Assembly: GCF_900111075.1 (NCBI RefSeq) | Contig: NZ_FOFZ01000005.1 | Span: forward strand, 1-64,000 | Source of the DNA: Flavobacterium frigoris | GTDB lineage: Bacteria; Bacteroidota; Bacteroidia; Flavobacteriales; Flavobacteriaceae | DNA: 64,000 bases | Reading direction: 5' to 3' | Part shown: piece after piece, positions 35,015-43,267 of the stretch | How positions within the stretch are numbered: position 1 is the stretch's first letter | How the letters are laid out: the number at the start of each line of letters is the position of its first letter | Program-made: the position numbers and the translations under genes | The notes under the pieces: generated by a model | Databases searched by the model: none | What the model saw: the letters and a program-made list of their open reading frames with translations, nothing else | What the model was told of the DNA's origin: nothing

Positions 35015-36082
35015 ATGAGCACAACTCACACTAACAAAATTGATATCATCAAAGCAGCAACTTCAAAAATTAATGAAGTAGATTTTGAAAATTTAAGCTT
35101 TGGATCGGTATTTACTGATCATATGCTCGAATGTGACTTTAAAAATGGAGAATGGCAAAAACCGGTCATTAAACCTTATGCGCCATTTTTGTTAGATCCT
35201 TCAGCTAGAGTTTTTCATTATGGTCAAGCCATTTTCGAAGGGATGAAAGCTTATAAAGATGAAAGTGATGACGTTTGGCTTTTTAGACCTGATGAAAACT
35301 ACAAACGATTCAATAATTCAGCGGTACGAATGGCAATGCCAGAAGTTCCTGAGGATGTCTTCATGGATGGTCTAAATGAATTACTAAAGCTAGATGAAGC
35401 TTGGATAAAAAAAGGAAAAGGAAATACATTATACATCAGGCCCTTTATGATAGCTACTGGTAAAGGAGTTATTGCAAACCCTTCTGATGATTACAAATTT
35501 ATGATTATCCTATCTCCAGCAAAATCTTATTATTCAGGAGAAGTAAAAGTATTGATTGCAGAGCATTTCAGTAGAGCAGCAAATGGTGGAATTGGAGCTG
35601 CGAAAGCTGCAGGTAATTATGCTGCACAATTTTACCCAACTAGCCTAGCAAATGCTGCAGGTTTTCAACAGGTAATTTGGACTGATGATGCAACACACAC
35701 AAAACTAGAAGAAGCAGGTACAATGAATGTGTTTTTCAGAATAAATGACACTTTATTTACTGCCCCTACAAGTGAAAGAATCCTAGATGGTATTACTAGA
35801 AAAAGTCTGATTGATATGGCTAAAAAAGAAGGTATTGCTGTTGAAGTTCGCCCTGTTTTAGTTTCAGAACTTGTTGAAGCATCGAAAAATGGTACGCTAA
35901 AAGAAATATTTGGTGCTGGTACTGCTGCCGTAGTTAATCCTATTATCGGATTCTCTTATCAAGATGTATATTATGAATTACCAAAAATTGAAAATTCATA
36001 TGCAACACAATTGAAAGATAGATTAACGAACATACAACACAAACTAGCTGAAGATACATTTGGTTGGACTGTAAAAGTATAG
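35015..36082 (+). CDS. ilvE: Branched-chain amino acid aminotransferase
   Basis: Fold-type IV PLP enzyme of 355 residues for reversible transamination of valine, leucine and isoleucine with 2-oxoglutarate. The PLP lysine is in GIGAAKAAGNYAAQF (about residue 197), and RVFHYGQAIFEGMKAYK near 68 and LEEAGTMNVFFRIND are family signatures. The length fits the group II enzymes of Bacteroidota and eukaryotes. It is alone, with a terminator behind it, so its regulation is separate from other ilv genes, which are not in the window. Confidence 0.94.
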   Translation: MSTTHTNKIDIIKAATSKINEVDFENLSFGSVFTDHMLECDFKNGEWQKPVIKPYAPFLLDPSARVFHYGQAIFEGMKAYKDESDDVWLFRPDENYKRFNNSAVRMAMPEVPEDVFMDGLNELLKLDEAWIKKGKGNTLYIRPFMIATGKGVIANPSDDYKFMIILSPAKSYYSGEVKVLIAEHFSRAANGGIGAAKAAGNYAAQFYPTSLANAAGFQQVIWTDDATHTKLEEAGTMNVFFRINDTLFTAPTSERILDGITRKSLIDMAKKEGIAVEVRPVLVSELVEASKNGTLKEIFGAGTAAVVNPIIGFSYQDVYYELPKIENSYATQLKDRLTNIQHKLAEDTFGWTVKV

Positions 36083-36120
36083 ATTTCAGTCCCGATACTT
36101 TAGCGGGTACTGTCTTAAAT

Positions 36121-36156
36121 AAAAAAGCGATTTCCAAATTTGGGAATCGCTTTTTT
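36121..36156. terminator. Terminator of ilvE
   Basis: A 15-bp stem (36121-36135 with 36142-36156, one G-T pair) with loop AAATTT and flanking A and T runs. It also faces the converging MazG-like gene. Confidence 0.86.
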
Positions 36157-36232
36157 ATTTTTTTTAGTGTATTGAAAAACACTTTGTGTAAACTGTAGAA
36201 TTAGCCGCTATAAAATGGTAATCTGAACGTCG

Positions 36233-36619
36233 TTACTCACACAATATTTTGGAAAAATCGGGTTTAAAATAATTAGGCCCTTTCATTACTTTTCCGTCCT
36301 CACGATAGATGGGATTGCCTGACTCATCTAATTTACTCATATTACTGCGTTGAATTTCATCGAAAACAGCTTCTATTTTATGCTGTAATCCATGTTCAAT
36401 TATGGTCCCACAAAGGATATACATCATATCGCCCAAAGCATCGGCTATCTCAACTAAATCGTTATTTTGAACCGCCTCTAGGTATTCTTCATTTTCTTCC
36501 TTCATTAAATGATACCGTAGCGTGTTCTTACTCTCTCCTAAATTGGCAATTGGAGTTTCACTATGCCCTATTTTAAATGCGGTATGAAATTCTTTGACTG
36601 AGTCGATTTGCTTTTGCAT
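36233..36619 (-). CDS. MazG-like nucleotide pyrophosphohydrolase
   Basis: A 128-residue all-alpha NTP-PPase protein related to MazG and HisE. The metal-binding pattern EENEEYLEAVQNNDLVEIAD followed by ALGDMMY corresponds to the EExxE...ExxD motif (about 41-68). It may hydrolyse non-canonical or modified nucleoside triphosphates in the cytoplasm; substrate is unknown. Its C-terminal tail, with PIYREDGKVMKGPNYFKPD, is typical of Bacteroidota and phage relatives of this family. It stands alone, convergent to ilvE. Confidence 0.85.
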   Translation of the reverse strand: MQKQIDSVKEFHTAFKIGHSETPIANLGESKNTLRYHLMKEENEEYLEAVQNNDLVEIADALGDMMYILCGTIIEHGLQHKIEAVFDEIQRSNMSKLDESGNPIYREDGKVMKGPNYFKPDFSKILCE

Positions 36620-36674
36620 AATAATAAATGATTAAATGAGATTGCAAATTAGCAACTAATCTTAAACAATTGAC

Positions 36675-36682
36675 TAAATTTG
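36675..36682 (+). promoter_or_regulatory. -7 box of the small membrane protein gene
   Basis: TAAATTTG, a perfect match, 18 bp before the ATG at 36701. An in-frame TTG at 36680 lies inside it and is rejected. Confidence 0.6.
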
Positions 36683-36700
36683 CCAAAAATAATTTATACT

Positions 36701-36889
36701 ATGTTTAGTAAAGAACAATTGATATTCGCAGTCTGCTTTTTTGTTGCTTTTGTTATTGCAATGATTTTTGCTTACCGGAAAGATATAAAAATTCATAAAG
36801 AATTTTACAAAGGAAATTACAAGATATTAATAGGTTTCCTCGTTTTTATTGGGATTCTATTTGTAATAAAAGTTTATTTTAAACGCTAA
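36701..36889 (+). CDS. Small two-helix membrane protein, unknown
   Basis: A 62-residue protein with two hydrophobic helices (LIFAVCFFVAFVIAMIFAY at about 7-25 and ILIGFLVFIGILFVIKVYF at about 42-60) joined by a basic loop RKDIKIHKEFYKGNYK. It is expected in the inner membrane with the loop in the cytoplasm. The start is fixed by the promoter at 36675. Its family has no known function that I recognise. Its own promoter and terminator make it a monocistronic gene. Confidence 0.72.
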   Translation: MFSKEQLIFAVCFFVAFVIAMIFAYRKDIKIHKEFYKGNYKILIGFLVFIGILFVIKVYFKR

Positions 36890-36905
36890 ACTCACTTATT
36901 AAAAC

Positions 36906-36937
36906 AAAAAATGCCCGCTTCTCAGTGGGCATTTTTT
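36906..36937. terminator. Bidirectional terminator
   Basis: A 13-bp stem AAAAAATGCCCGC/GTGGGCATTTTTT with loop TTCTCA, between converging genes. Confidence 0.86.
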
Positions 36938-36951
36938 ATATTCAATTAATT

Positions 36952-38988
36952 CTAATTTTCATGCGGTAAAAAGCCAAAATCTTTAGAATAGTTCAACATT
37001 TGTTCTGCAAAAGTTTTTGGTTGTTTTACTTCAATAGAAATAATATTTCCTTTTGAATCTAAATTAGGAACCAATACTGGATTTACAAAACCACTATAAG
37101 GAGCTGAAGGAAACTTTTTGTTACGTTCCAATACTTCCGCATGTATCTTTTGGTCTACTTTTACACCGTAATTTTCAACTAAATCCTTACCCGCAGTATA
37201 ATCTCCTTCTGATTTTATACGTTGCACCTCGCGTAATAATTGTCCGAACAAATCATGCAACTTCTCATAATCTGTAATATTGAAATACGTTTTTCCATCA
37301 CGGGTAATTTTTTCAATTACATTGTCATTCTTTCCTTTTTCGAATGCCCAAGCACTAACCCATTGGCGATTTCTCATGTGGGACTCTTCAATATCTGCAC
37401 CTAAATCTAAACGAACTAATTGAGTCATTAAACCATTTCTTATGTAACTGTCATAAGACTCCATTCCGGTTTTTTTCCAATCGTCAACTAAACCTAATTC
37501 TTGAATTTTAGAATCGTACAAATAAAACAACCCCACTAAGTCAGCTCTTCCCTCTTCTAGAGTTGAAGCATAACTTTTTAAAGTTTCACGAGGAGTTCCT
37601 ACACCAGGATTAATTTGTCCTGAAGCATGCCCTACCACTTCGTGTAATGCAGTATGCAATTTATCCCCAATTTCTCCATATTTTTTGGCCAAAGCGATTT
37701 CGTCTTCATCATTTGCAAATTCTTCTAATTTTCCTTTTCCGGCAGCTTTAGAATAAGCATCAATAATGTTTCCTAAAGAAACTGATTTAGAACCATGCTC
37801 TGCACGAATCCAGTCCGCATTTGGAAGGTTTACTCCAATCGGCGTACTTGGTGAAGCGTCTCCAGATTCTCCTGCTACGATCACTGTTTTATAAGAAACA
37901 CCAACCACATTTTTCTTTTTATGTTGTTCCATTAAGGGAGAGTTGTCTTCAAACCACTGTGCATTTTTAGCAACTTTTTCCATTTTTTTGGACATATCAA
38001 AATCCTTAATTTGTACAATCCCTTCATAAGAACCTCTGTATCCTAAAGGATCATTATACACCTCAATGAATCCATTGATATAATCAATATTCCCTTCGGT
38101 AGCTGATAACCAGGCAATATTATAATCGTCCCAAATTTTTAAACTACCCGTTTTGTAGTACTTGATTAATAGACCTAAAGCATCTCCTTGTTTTTTGTTT
38201 TCAGCTACACTTTTTGCTTTTTCCAACCAAAAGATGATCTTTTTGATTGCATCACTGTACATTCCGTCAGATTTCCATATTTTTTCTTCCAATTGTCCTT
38301 TCGCGTTACGAACTAATTTAGAATTTAATCCATAAGAATAAGGTTTAGTTGGATCTGGACTCACTTTTTTAGCATAAAAATCTTCTGCTTCTTTTAGTGA
38401 GATTCCTTTATCATAAAAATTAATAGCCGAACCTTCTAATAACCCTTTTGATTCATCTAGATTAACTCTTTTAGCATCTGCATCATTAAAAATAACGGCA
38501 ACTATAGCAGGTGCTAATTCAGTATTAGTGGCTTTCATGACAACATCAAGATAATCCTTTGAAAAATCCGGTTTGATTTTATCGCTTGAATAATGGTGGT
38601 GAATTCCATTTGAAAACCAAACTCTCTTTAGATAGGTTTCAAAATTTTTCCAATCTGCGGTCGTTTTATCACCCTTGTAATTTTGATAGATATGCTCTAA
38701 TGCGGTTCTGATCTTTAGGTTGTATTTATAATGTTGATCCCACATAATATCACGCCCTGAAGTTCCAGCTTGTGTAAGGTAATAAACCAATTTCTGTTCT
38801 TTTAGTGTAAGGTCTTCCCAACCCGGAATTTGATAACGCAACACTTTAATATCTGCAAATTGCTCCACAAGATAATCGAAAGGCTCATTTTGTGACTCTT
38901 TTACTGTTGTTGTTTCCACTTTTTGTGCATTACAAACAACCGAAACTGCTAGAGTCAGAAAAATACCTGCGGTTTTAAATAATTTCAT
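36952..38988 (-). CDS. Exported M49 (dipeptidyl-peptidase III family) metallopeptidase
   Basis: A 678-residue zinc peptidase. The M49 zinc motif HEXXGH appears as HEVVGH (residues 449-454) and the second motif as LEEGRADLVG (about 477-486), with Glu479 as the likely third ligand, as in EECRAE of DPP III. An N-terminal signal (LFKTAGIFLTLAVSVVCNAQ) indicates export. Whether the Cys is lipidated is uncertain. It should release dipeptides from short peptides in the periplasm. Relatives in Bacteroidota are sometimes labelled dihydrofolate reductase in databases, which this sequence does not support. Confidence 0.88.
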   Translation of the reverse strand: MKLFKTAGIFLTLAVSVVCNAQKVETTTVKESQNEPFDYLVEQFADIKVLRYQIPGWEDLTLKEQKLVYYLTQAGTSGRDIMWDQHYKYNLKIRTALEHIYQNYKGDKTTADWKNFETYLKRVWFSNGIHHHYSSDKIKPDFSKDYLDVVMKATNTELAPAIVAVIFNDADAKRVNLDESKGLLEGSAINFYDKGISLKEAEDFYAKKVSPDPTKPYSYGLNSKLVRNAKGQLEEKIWKSDGMYSDAIKKIIFWLEKAKSVAENKKQGDALGLLIKYYKTGSLKIWDDYNIAWLSATEGNIDYINGFIEVYNDPLGYRGSYEGIVQIKDFDMSKKMEKVAKNAQWFEDNSPLMEQHKKKNVVGVSYKTVIVAGESGDASPSTPIGVNLPNADWIRAEHGSKSVSLGNIIDAYSKAAGKGKLEEFANDEDEIALAKKYGEIGDKLHTALHEVVGHASGQINPGVGTPRETLKSYASTLEEGRADLVGLFYLYDSKIQELGLVDDWKKTGMESYDSYIRNGLMTQLVRLDLGADIEESHMRNRQWVSAWAFEKGKNDNVIEKITRDGKTYFNITDYEKLHDLFGQLLREVQRIKSEGDYTAGKDLVENYGVKVDQKIHAEVLERNKKFPSAPYSGFVNPVLVPNLDSKGNIISIEVKQPKTFAEQMLNYSKDFGFLPHEN

Positions 38989-39235
38989 TATTAATGATTT
39001 TTAGAAGTTTAAAAAATTATAACTTGTCAAATATACATATTCTTTGAGGAAAATATAAAAATCAGTGCTTATTATGCTTCGAGAACAAAACGAAACAAAC
39101 AAGTAGTACAATTAAGTGAAAATTTCAAAAAACTACTCTTTTAATATATAAAGTTCCTTCTCGATAATATTTTTATGATTCGTCTTACATATTAATAAAA
39201 ATTCTAACTTTACAGCTGAAAACAATTAATCTATC

Positions 39236-40477
39236 ATGCGGATTTTAAAATATATTTTTCTATTACTTTTACTTAGTTTGGTTGCTTTGTCCATCTTTGT
39301 TGCAACACAAAAAGGCGATTTCACAATCGAAAGAAGCAAAATCATCAATTCACCAAAATCAGCCGTTTTTAACTACGTGAATGATTATAGAAATTGGGCT
39401 AACTTTGGTTCTTGGACTATTGAAGATCCAGAAATGAAAGTGCTATATCCAGAACTAACTATTGGTAAAGGCGCTTCCTATTCTTGGGAAGGAAAAGACG
39501 GAGCTGGTGAAATGCAAACTCTTTTTGTAAAAGAAAACGATAGTATCTCTCAAAAAATGATTTTTAATGGAACAACTTCCTCTGTTTTTTGGAGTTTTAA
39601 AGATACCGTTGGCGGTACGAAGGTTACATGGAAAACTACTGGAGAGATGAATTTTCTTTCTAAAGTCTACACTGCTTTAAATGGTGGAGTCGATAAGGTA
39701 ATGGGAACGATTTATGAAAAAAGTTTAGCTAATTTAGATAAATCTCTCGATTATGAAATAAATACCTTTTCAGTAAAAGTGAAAGGACTCGTGAAAAAAC
39801 CGCAAACCTTTTATTTAGCCCAAACTTTTACAAGCGAACTATCAAAAATTAATAAAAACACCAAAATAGTAATTCCTACTTTAGTTGCTTTTTGCGAGGA
39901 GAATAATATTGCAACAGATGGTAAACCATTTGTAATTTATCATACTTATAATACATCAAAAGGAATGGCAAAAATTTCGATTTGTCTACCTATAAAAAAC
40001 GAAATATTCATTAGTTACGGAAGTGATATCGTTTCTGGAAAACTGGAAGCATCTGAAGGGGCTGAAACAACTCTAACTGGCGACTATTCACATATCAATA
40101 ATGGATATGAAAAGTCGCTGGAGTTTATTAATAAAAACCAATTAACTAAAGATCCTAAAATTTCACATATCGAAACGTATTCGATTGGAAAAACTGATAT
40201 AAAAGATCCTTCTAAATGGGTAACTGAAGTTTACATTCCGCTATTACCGAAAATTATACCCGTAAAGACGTATATCCAAACTCCAGTCCAAACGAATATT
40301 CTCACTCCAGAACCAACACCAGACAGATCCAGTGCGCCAGCAAAAATTAGTACACCTACTGTGAAACCTGTTACGAAACCTGCGGCAAGTCCTACTGTGA
40401 AACCTTTAGTAAAACCAGCGGAAACAAAAAAAATACCTGCAAATAAAACTAATGAAGAAGAACCATCAGAATTTTAA
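39236..40477 (+). CDS. SRPBCC-GyrI-like fusion protein with Pro/Thr/Lys-rich tail
   Basis: A 413-residue protein. Residues 1-25 form an N-terminal membrane helix, about 30-175 a START/SRPBCC (polyketide cyclase-like) domain (FTIERSKIINSPKSAVFNYV, NWANFGSW), and about 180-340 a GyrI-like small-molecule-binding domain (VYIPLLP near its end). From about 345 a low-complexity tail rich in TPxKP/KPV motifs follows. GyrI/BmrR-type domains bind lipophilic cations, so a ligand-binding or sequestration role at the membrane is plausible. It lies 63 bp before the ECF sigma gene on the same strand and may share its transcript. Confidence 0.8.
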   Translation: MRILKYIFLLLLLSLVALSIFVATQKGDFTIERSKIINSPKSAVFNYVNDYRNWANFGSWTIEDPEMKVLYPELTIGKGASYSWEGKDGAGEMQTLFVKENDSISQKMIFNGTTSSVFWSFKDTVGGTKVTWKTTGEMNFLSKVYTALNGGVDKVMGTIYEKSLANLDKSLDYEINTFSVKVKGLVKKPQTFYLAQTFTSELSKINKNTKIVIPTLVAFCEENNIATDGKPFVIYHTYNTSKGMAKISICLPIKNEIFISYGSDIVSGKLEASEGAETTLTGDYSHINNGYEKSLEFINKNQLTKDPKISHIETYSIGKTDIKDPSKWVTEVYIPLLPKIIPVKTYIQTPVQTNILTPEPTPDRSSAPAKISTPTVKPVTKPAASPTVKPLVKPAETKKIPANKTNEEEPSEF

Positions 40478-40540
40478 TTTTTTTTAGTTTGTGATTAAAC
40501 CTATTTCATAAAATCCTATCTAACTCAATAAAATAAAACT

Positions 40541-41083
40541 TTGCAGGAAGAAGAGGAATTTATACAACAGTTATTAAACCCCAAAACGCAAAACGAAGCG
40601 TTCCAAAAACTCTTGTTAACCTATCAAAGACCTTTGTACAATCATATTCGGAATCTTGTTTTGAATCATGATGATACTGACGATGTCTTGCAAAATACAT
40701 TTATTAAAATCTTTCAAAATTTAAAAAATTTTAAAAGAGAGAGCAAGCTCTTTTCTTGGATGTACCGCATCGCTACAAACGAAGCACTTACGTTTTTAAA
40801 CCAAAAGGCAAAAAAGGGAGGAATCACATCTGAAACATTACAAAATAAAACAATTGACAATCTTAAATCTGACAGCTATTTTGATGGAAATGAAATCCAA
40901 ATAAAGCTTCAAAAAGCGATTGTCGCCCTTCCAGAAAAACAGCAGTTGGTTTTTAAAATGAAATATTTTGAAGAATTAAAGTACGAAGAAATATCAGAAA
41001 TATTAGGTACTTCAGTGGGTGCATTGAAAGCTTCCTATCATCATGCCGTAAAAAAAATAGAAGCATTTGTAACCTCAAATTAA
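40541..41083 (+). CDS. ECF-type RNA polymerase sigma factor
   Basis: A 180-residue sigma factor. Region 2 is DDTDDVLQNTFIKIFQNLKN with SWMYRIATNEALTFL, and region 4 is LPEKQQLVFKMKYFEELKYE followed by EISEILGTSVGALKASYHHA. An in-frame stop lies 12 bp upstream, and the only start candidate before the sigma domain is TTG at 40541, so a TTG start is likely. The genes behind it, a membrane protein with one helix and a Spy-like periplasmic protein, make a standard sigma/anti-sigma/target module. The envelope signal it answers to is unknown. Confidence 0.9.
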   Translation: MQEEEEFIQQLLNPKTQNEAFQKLLLTYQRPLYNHIRNLVLNHDDTDDVLQNTFIKIFQNLKNFKRESKLFSWMYRIATNEALTFLNQKAKKGGITSETLQNKTIDNLKSDSYFDGNEIQIKLQKAIVALPEKQQLVFKMKYFEELKYEEISEILGTSVGALKASYHHAVKKIEAFVTSN

Positions 41084-41116
41084 ACCTTTTGTCTAAAATT
41101 AAGTCCAATACACGTT

Positions 41117-41536
41117 ATGAAAGCATTTAAATTAGAAAACGAGCCGAAAATTGAGTCTGGATTTAAAATTCCAGAGCATTACTTTGAAAATTTTTCAGAA
41201 AAGCTAATGCATAAATTACCTGAAAATGAACCAAAGGTAATTTCTCTTTTTCAAAAAAATAAAAAGATATTCATGATGGTTGCCGCTGTTTTAATTATAG
41301 CACTACTTGTTCCTGTATTGTACACTAGTACTGTTAATGTAAATAGTAAAGAAATAGACACAGCCACCTTGGAAAGTTATTTAAGTTACCAATCCAATAT
41401 AAATCAATACGATCTAATTAATGGTTTGGAGACTGATGAAATTAATAATATCAACACTACCATTGCTTTAGAAGATGCTACTATTGAAGATATATTAGTG
41501 AGCAATGCAAATTTAGAGCATCTTATAATGGAATAA
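41117..41536 (+). CDS. Probable anti-sigma factor, membrane protein
   Basis: A 139-residue protein with a basic/charged cytoplasmic N-terminal segment (about 1-52, MKAFKLENEPKIESGFKIPE), one membrane helix (IFMMVAAVLIIALLVPVLYT, about 53-72) and an acidic periplasmic tail (about 75-139). The layout and the position 33 bp after the ECF gene match anti-sigma factors of Bacteroidota, although no zinc motif is present. It would bind and inhibit the sigma factor until an envelope signal releases it. Confidence 0.75.
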   Translation: MKAFKLENEPKIESGFKIPEHYFENFSEKLMHKLPENEPKVISLFQKNKKIFMMVAAVLIIALLVPVLYTSTVNVNSKEIDTATLESYLSYQSNINQYDLINGLETDEINNINTTIALEDATIEDILVSNANLEHLIME

Positions 41537-41571
41537 TTCTTGTAAAAAAGTATAATAAAAAATCATAAACA

Positions 41572-42024
41572 ATGAACATCAAAAAAATTATCCCAATACT
41601 TCTTTTATTGACTTCCTTTAGTTTTTACGCACAACACTCTGGAATGAAGGACAAAAAAGAGCAAATTAAAGCACTAAAAGTGGCTTTTTTGACTACCGAA
41701 TTAGACTTAACAACTCGTGAAGCCCAAAAGTTTTGGCCTATCTACAATACGTTTGATGATAAACAATTTGATATTAGGTATCAAAAAATGAGAGATTTTA
41801 AAAGCCGAATGAATGATAGTGCTTTAGATGACATGAGTGAAAAAGAAGCAAGTACATTGCTTAACCAAATTGAAAGCGCAGATGAGGAATTATTCTTATT
41901 ACGAAAAAAATTCACCAAGGATCTAAAAGCAGTACTACCTGCAGTAAAAATTATAAAACTTAGAAAATCTGAAGAAGGTTTCACTAGAAAATTATTGCAT
42001 CAATACAGAAGTTCAAAAAAATAA
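41572..42024 (+). CDS. Spy/CpxP-like periplasmic protein
   Basis: A 150-residue exported protein: signal peptide (IIPILLLLTSFSFYAQ, about 5-20) followed by a mostly helical domain with repeated LTTREAQKFWPIYNTFDDKQ and LTKDLKAVLPAVKIIKLRK-like segments, as in the Spy/CpxP and heavy-metal-sensor families. It would monitor or chaperone in the periplasm and is likely both target and modulator of the preceding sigma/anti-sigma pair. Spacing to the anti-sigma gene is 36 bp. A converging lipoprotein gene follows with a shared terminator. Confidence 0.72.
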   Translation: MNIKKIIPILLLLTSFSFYAQHSGMKDKKEQIKALKVAFLTTELDLTTREAQKFWPIYNTFDDKQFDIRYQKMRDFKSRMNDSALDDMSEKEASTLLNQIESADEELFLLRKKFTKDLKAVLPAVKIIKLRKSEEGFTRKLLHQYRSSKK

Positions 42025-42047
42025 TACAATATCGCGTTAAAACATCT

Positions 42048-42094
42048 AAAAACCCTACTCCATGAATCATAGCATAGAATAGGGTTTTATTTTA
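42048..42094. terminator. Bidirectional terminator
   Basis: AAAACCCTA on the left pairs with TAGGGTTTT on the right, with inner imperfect pairing and T-rich ends, between converging genes. Confidence 0.7.
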
Positions 42095-43151
42095 GAAAAT
42101 GAATCTGAATCATTTTATTTTTACCAGCAGCAATTGCAGTATGGTTGTCTAAAAATCGAATGGTAAACAAATTCGGATCAGAAGCCAGTTGTTTCCATGT
42201 ATTCCCGCTGTCATACGAGTAATAAAGACCAGATGCACCTACGCTTACTAATGATTTTCCATGACTATCCGGAATGTATTGTATACAAGAAGCATATCCA
42301 AATCCTTGATTTTCAGCTATGAGTTCCCAGGTTTTTCCTCCATCCTCAGTCATGGCTTTGTTTCCGAAATTTTGATTCAGTACCTCATAATCCCCTCCTG
42401 CGATAAATCCTCTTTTAGCATCATAGAAGTCGGCCGTAAAAATCCCCGCCATAGCTTTTCCTTGTACGATTGGGGTATTATATACTTCCCAGCTATTCCC
42501 TTTATCAGAAGAATAGAATACTCTGGCTTTTTTACCTCCGGAAACGATCCACGTATCGTTTCCTTTTATCACTATGTTAGTATTGCTTGCGGCAAAAGCA
42601 GCCTCTCCATCAACAATTTTAGGCAGTTTAGCTGATGAAATTTTATTCCATGAATTTCCACCATCTCTCGTTATTATAATCGAAAGACAATCTTCTATGG
42701 GATCGCCCATTGCTATTCCTTCGTTTTTATTCCAAAATTTCATGCTATCGTAAAAAACCTTTTCATTGTTTTCTTGATACACTAAAGTAGTTTTTAAATC
42801 CTCCTTGGCAACTTTATAAAGCAAACCCGGATTAGCAACACTCAACAAAAAGATATTTTTTGTGGTTTGAGCAATACTTCTAAATTCTAATTTTAGCGAA
42901 TCCAAATTGATTTTACTTTCAAATTTGTCGTTTTTATCTAAATCAAAAAAACCAAATTTTGAATTATTCGCTGCATACCAAATTATATTTCCATCAGCTG
43001 TAATGGCTCTAATACTGATATTGTCTTGAAACAGCGTGTCTATCTTTACCGTTTTAAAAACAATTGTATCGACACTTGATTTCGTGTAAACTACTGTTTT
43101 ACATGAATTTAAAAAAATAACACATACTGCTATTAAAAAAATATTTCTCAT
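42087..43151 (-). CDS. BNR/Ycf48-like beta-propeller lipoprotein
   Basis: A 354-residue exported lipoprotein. From the ATG at 43151 the signal is MRNIFLIAVCVIFLNSC (lipobox LNSC). Repeated Asp-box motifs (SDKGNSWEVY, TEDGGKTWELI, SYDSGNTWKQL) mark a seven-bladed propeller resembling Ycf48/BNR sialidase-like proteins. The longer frame (from 43262) adds a non-signal leader and is rejected. Its role is unknown; relatives are variously called oxidoreductase or photosystem-assembly-like, neither of which the sequence proves. The divergent neighbour is a secreted repeat protein. Confidence 0.78.
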   Translation of the reverse strand: MRNIFLIAVCVIFLNSCKTVVYTKSSVDTIVFKTVKIDTLFQDNISIRAITADGNIIWYAANNSKFGFFDLDKNDKFESKINLDSLKLEFRSIAQTTKNIFLLSVANPGLLYKVAKEDLKTTLVYQENNEKVFYDSMKFWNKNEGIAMGDPIEDCLSIIITRDGGNSWNKISSAKLPKIVDGEAAFAASNTNIVIKGNDTWIVSGGKKARVFYSSDKGNSWEVYNTPIVQGKAMAGIFTADFYDAKRGFIAGGDYEVLNQNFGNKAMTEDGGKTWELIAENQGFGYASCIQYIPDSHGKSLVSVGASGLYYSYDSGNTWKQLASDPNLFTIRFLDNHTAIAAGKNKMIQIHFLK

Positions 43152-43228
43152 TTTAATCTTTTTATTTAAAGCTAATTTACAATTTAATATAGTAATACCA
43201 AATGGACTAAAAATTAATTGGCACAGTA

Positions 43229-43242
43229 ATTGGATATCCAAT
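43229..43242. promoter_or_regulatory. Palindrome in the divergent promoter region
   Basis: ATTGGATATCCAAT is a perfect 14-bp palindrome in the 116-bp spacer between divergent genes, followed by TTTGTTAG. It may be an operator for a dimeric regulator; the location is the only support. Confidence 0.3.
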
Positions 43243-43267
43243 TTTGTTAGAAATAAATACACATACT

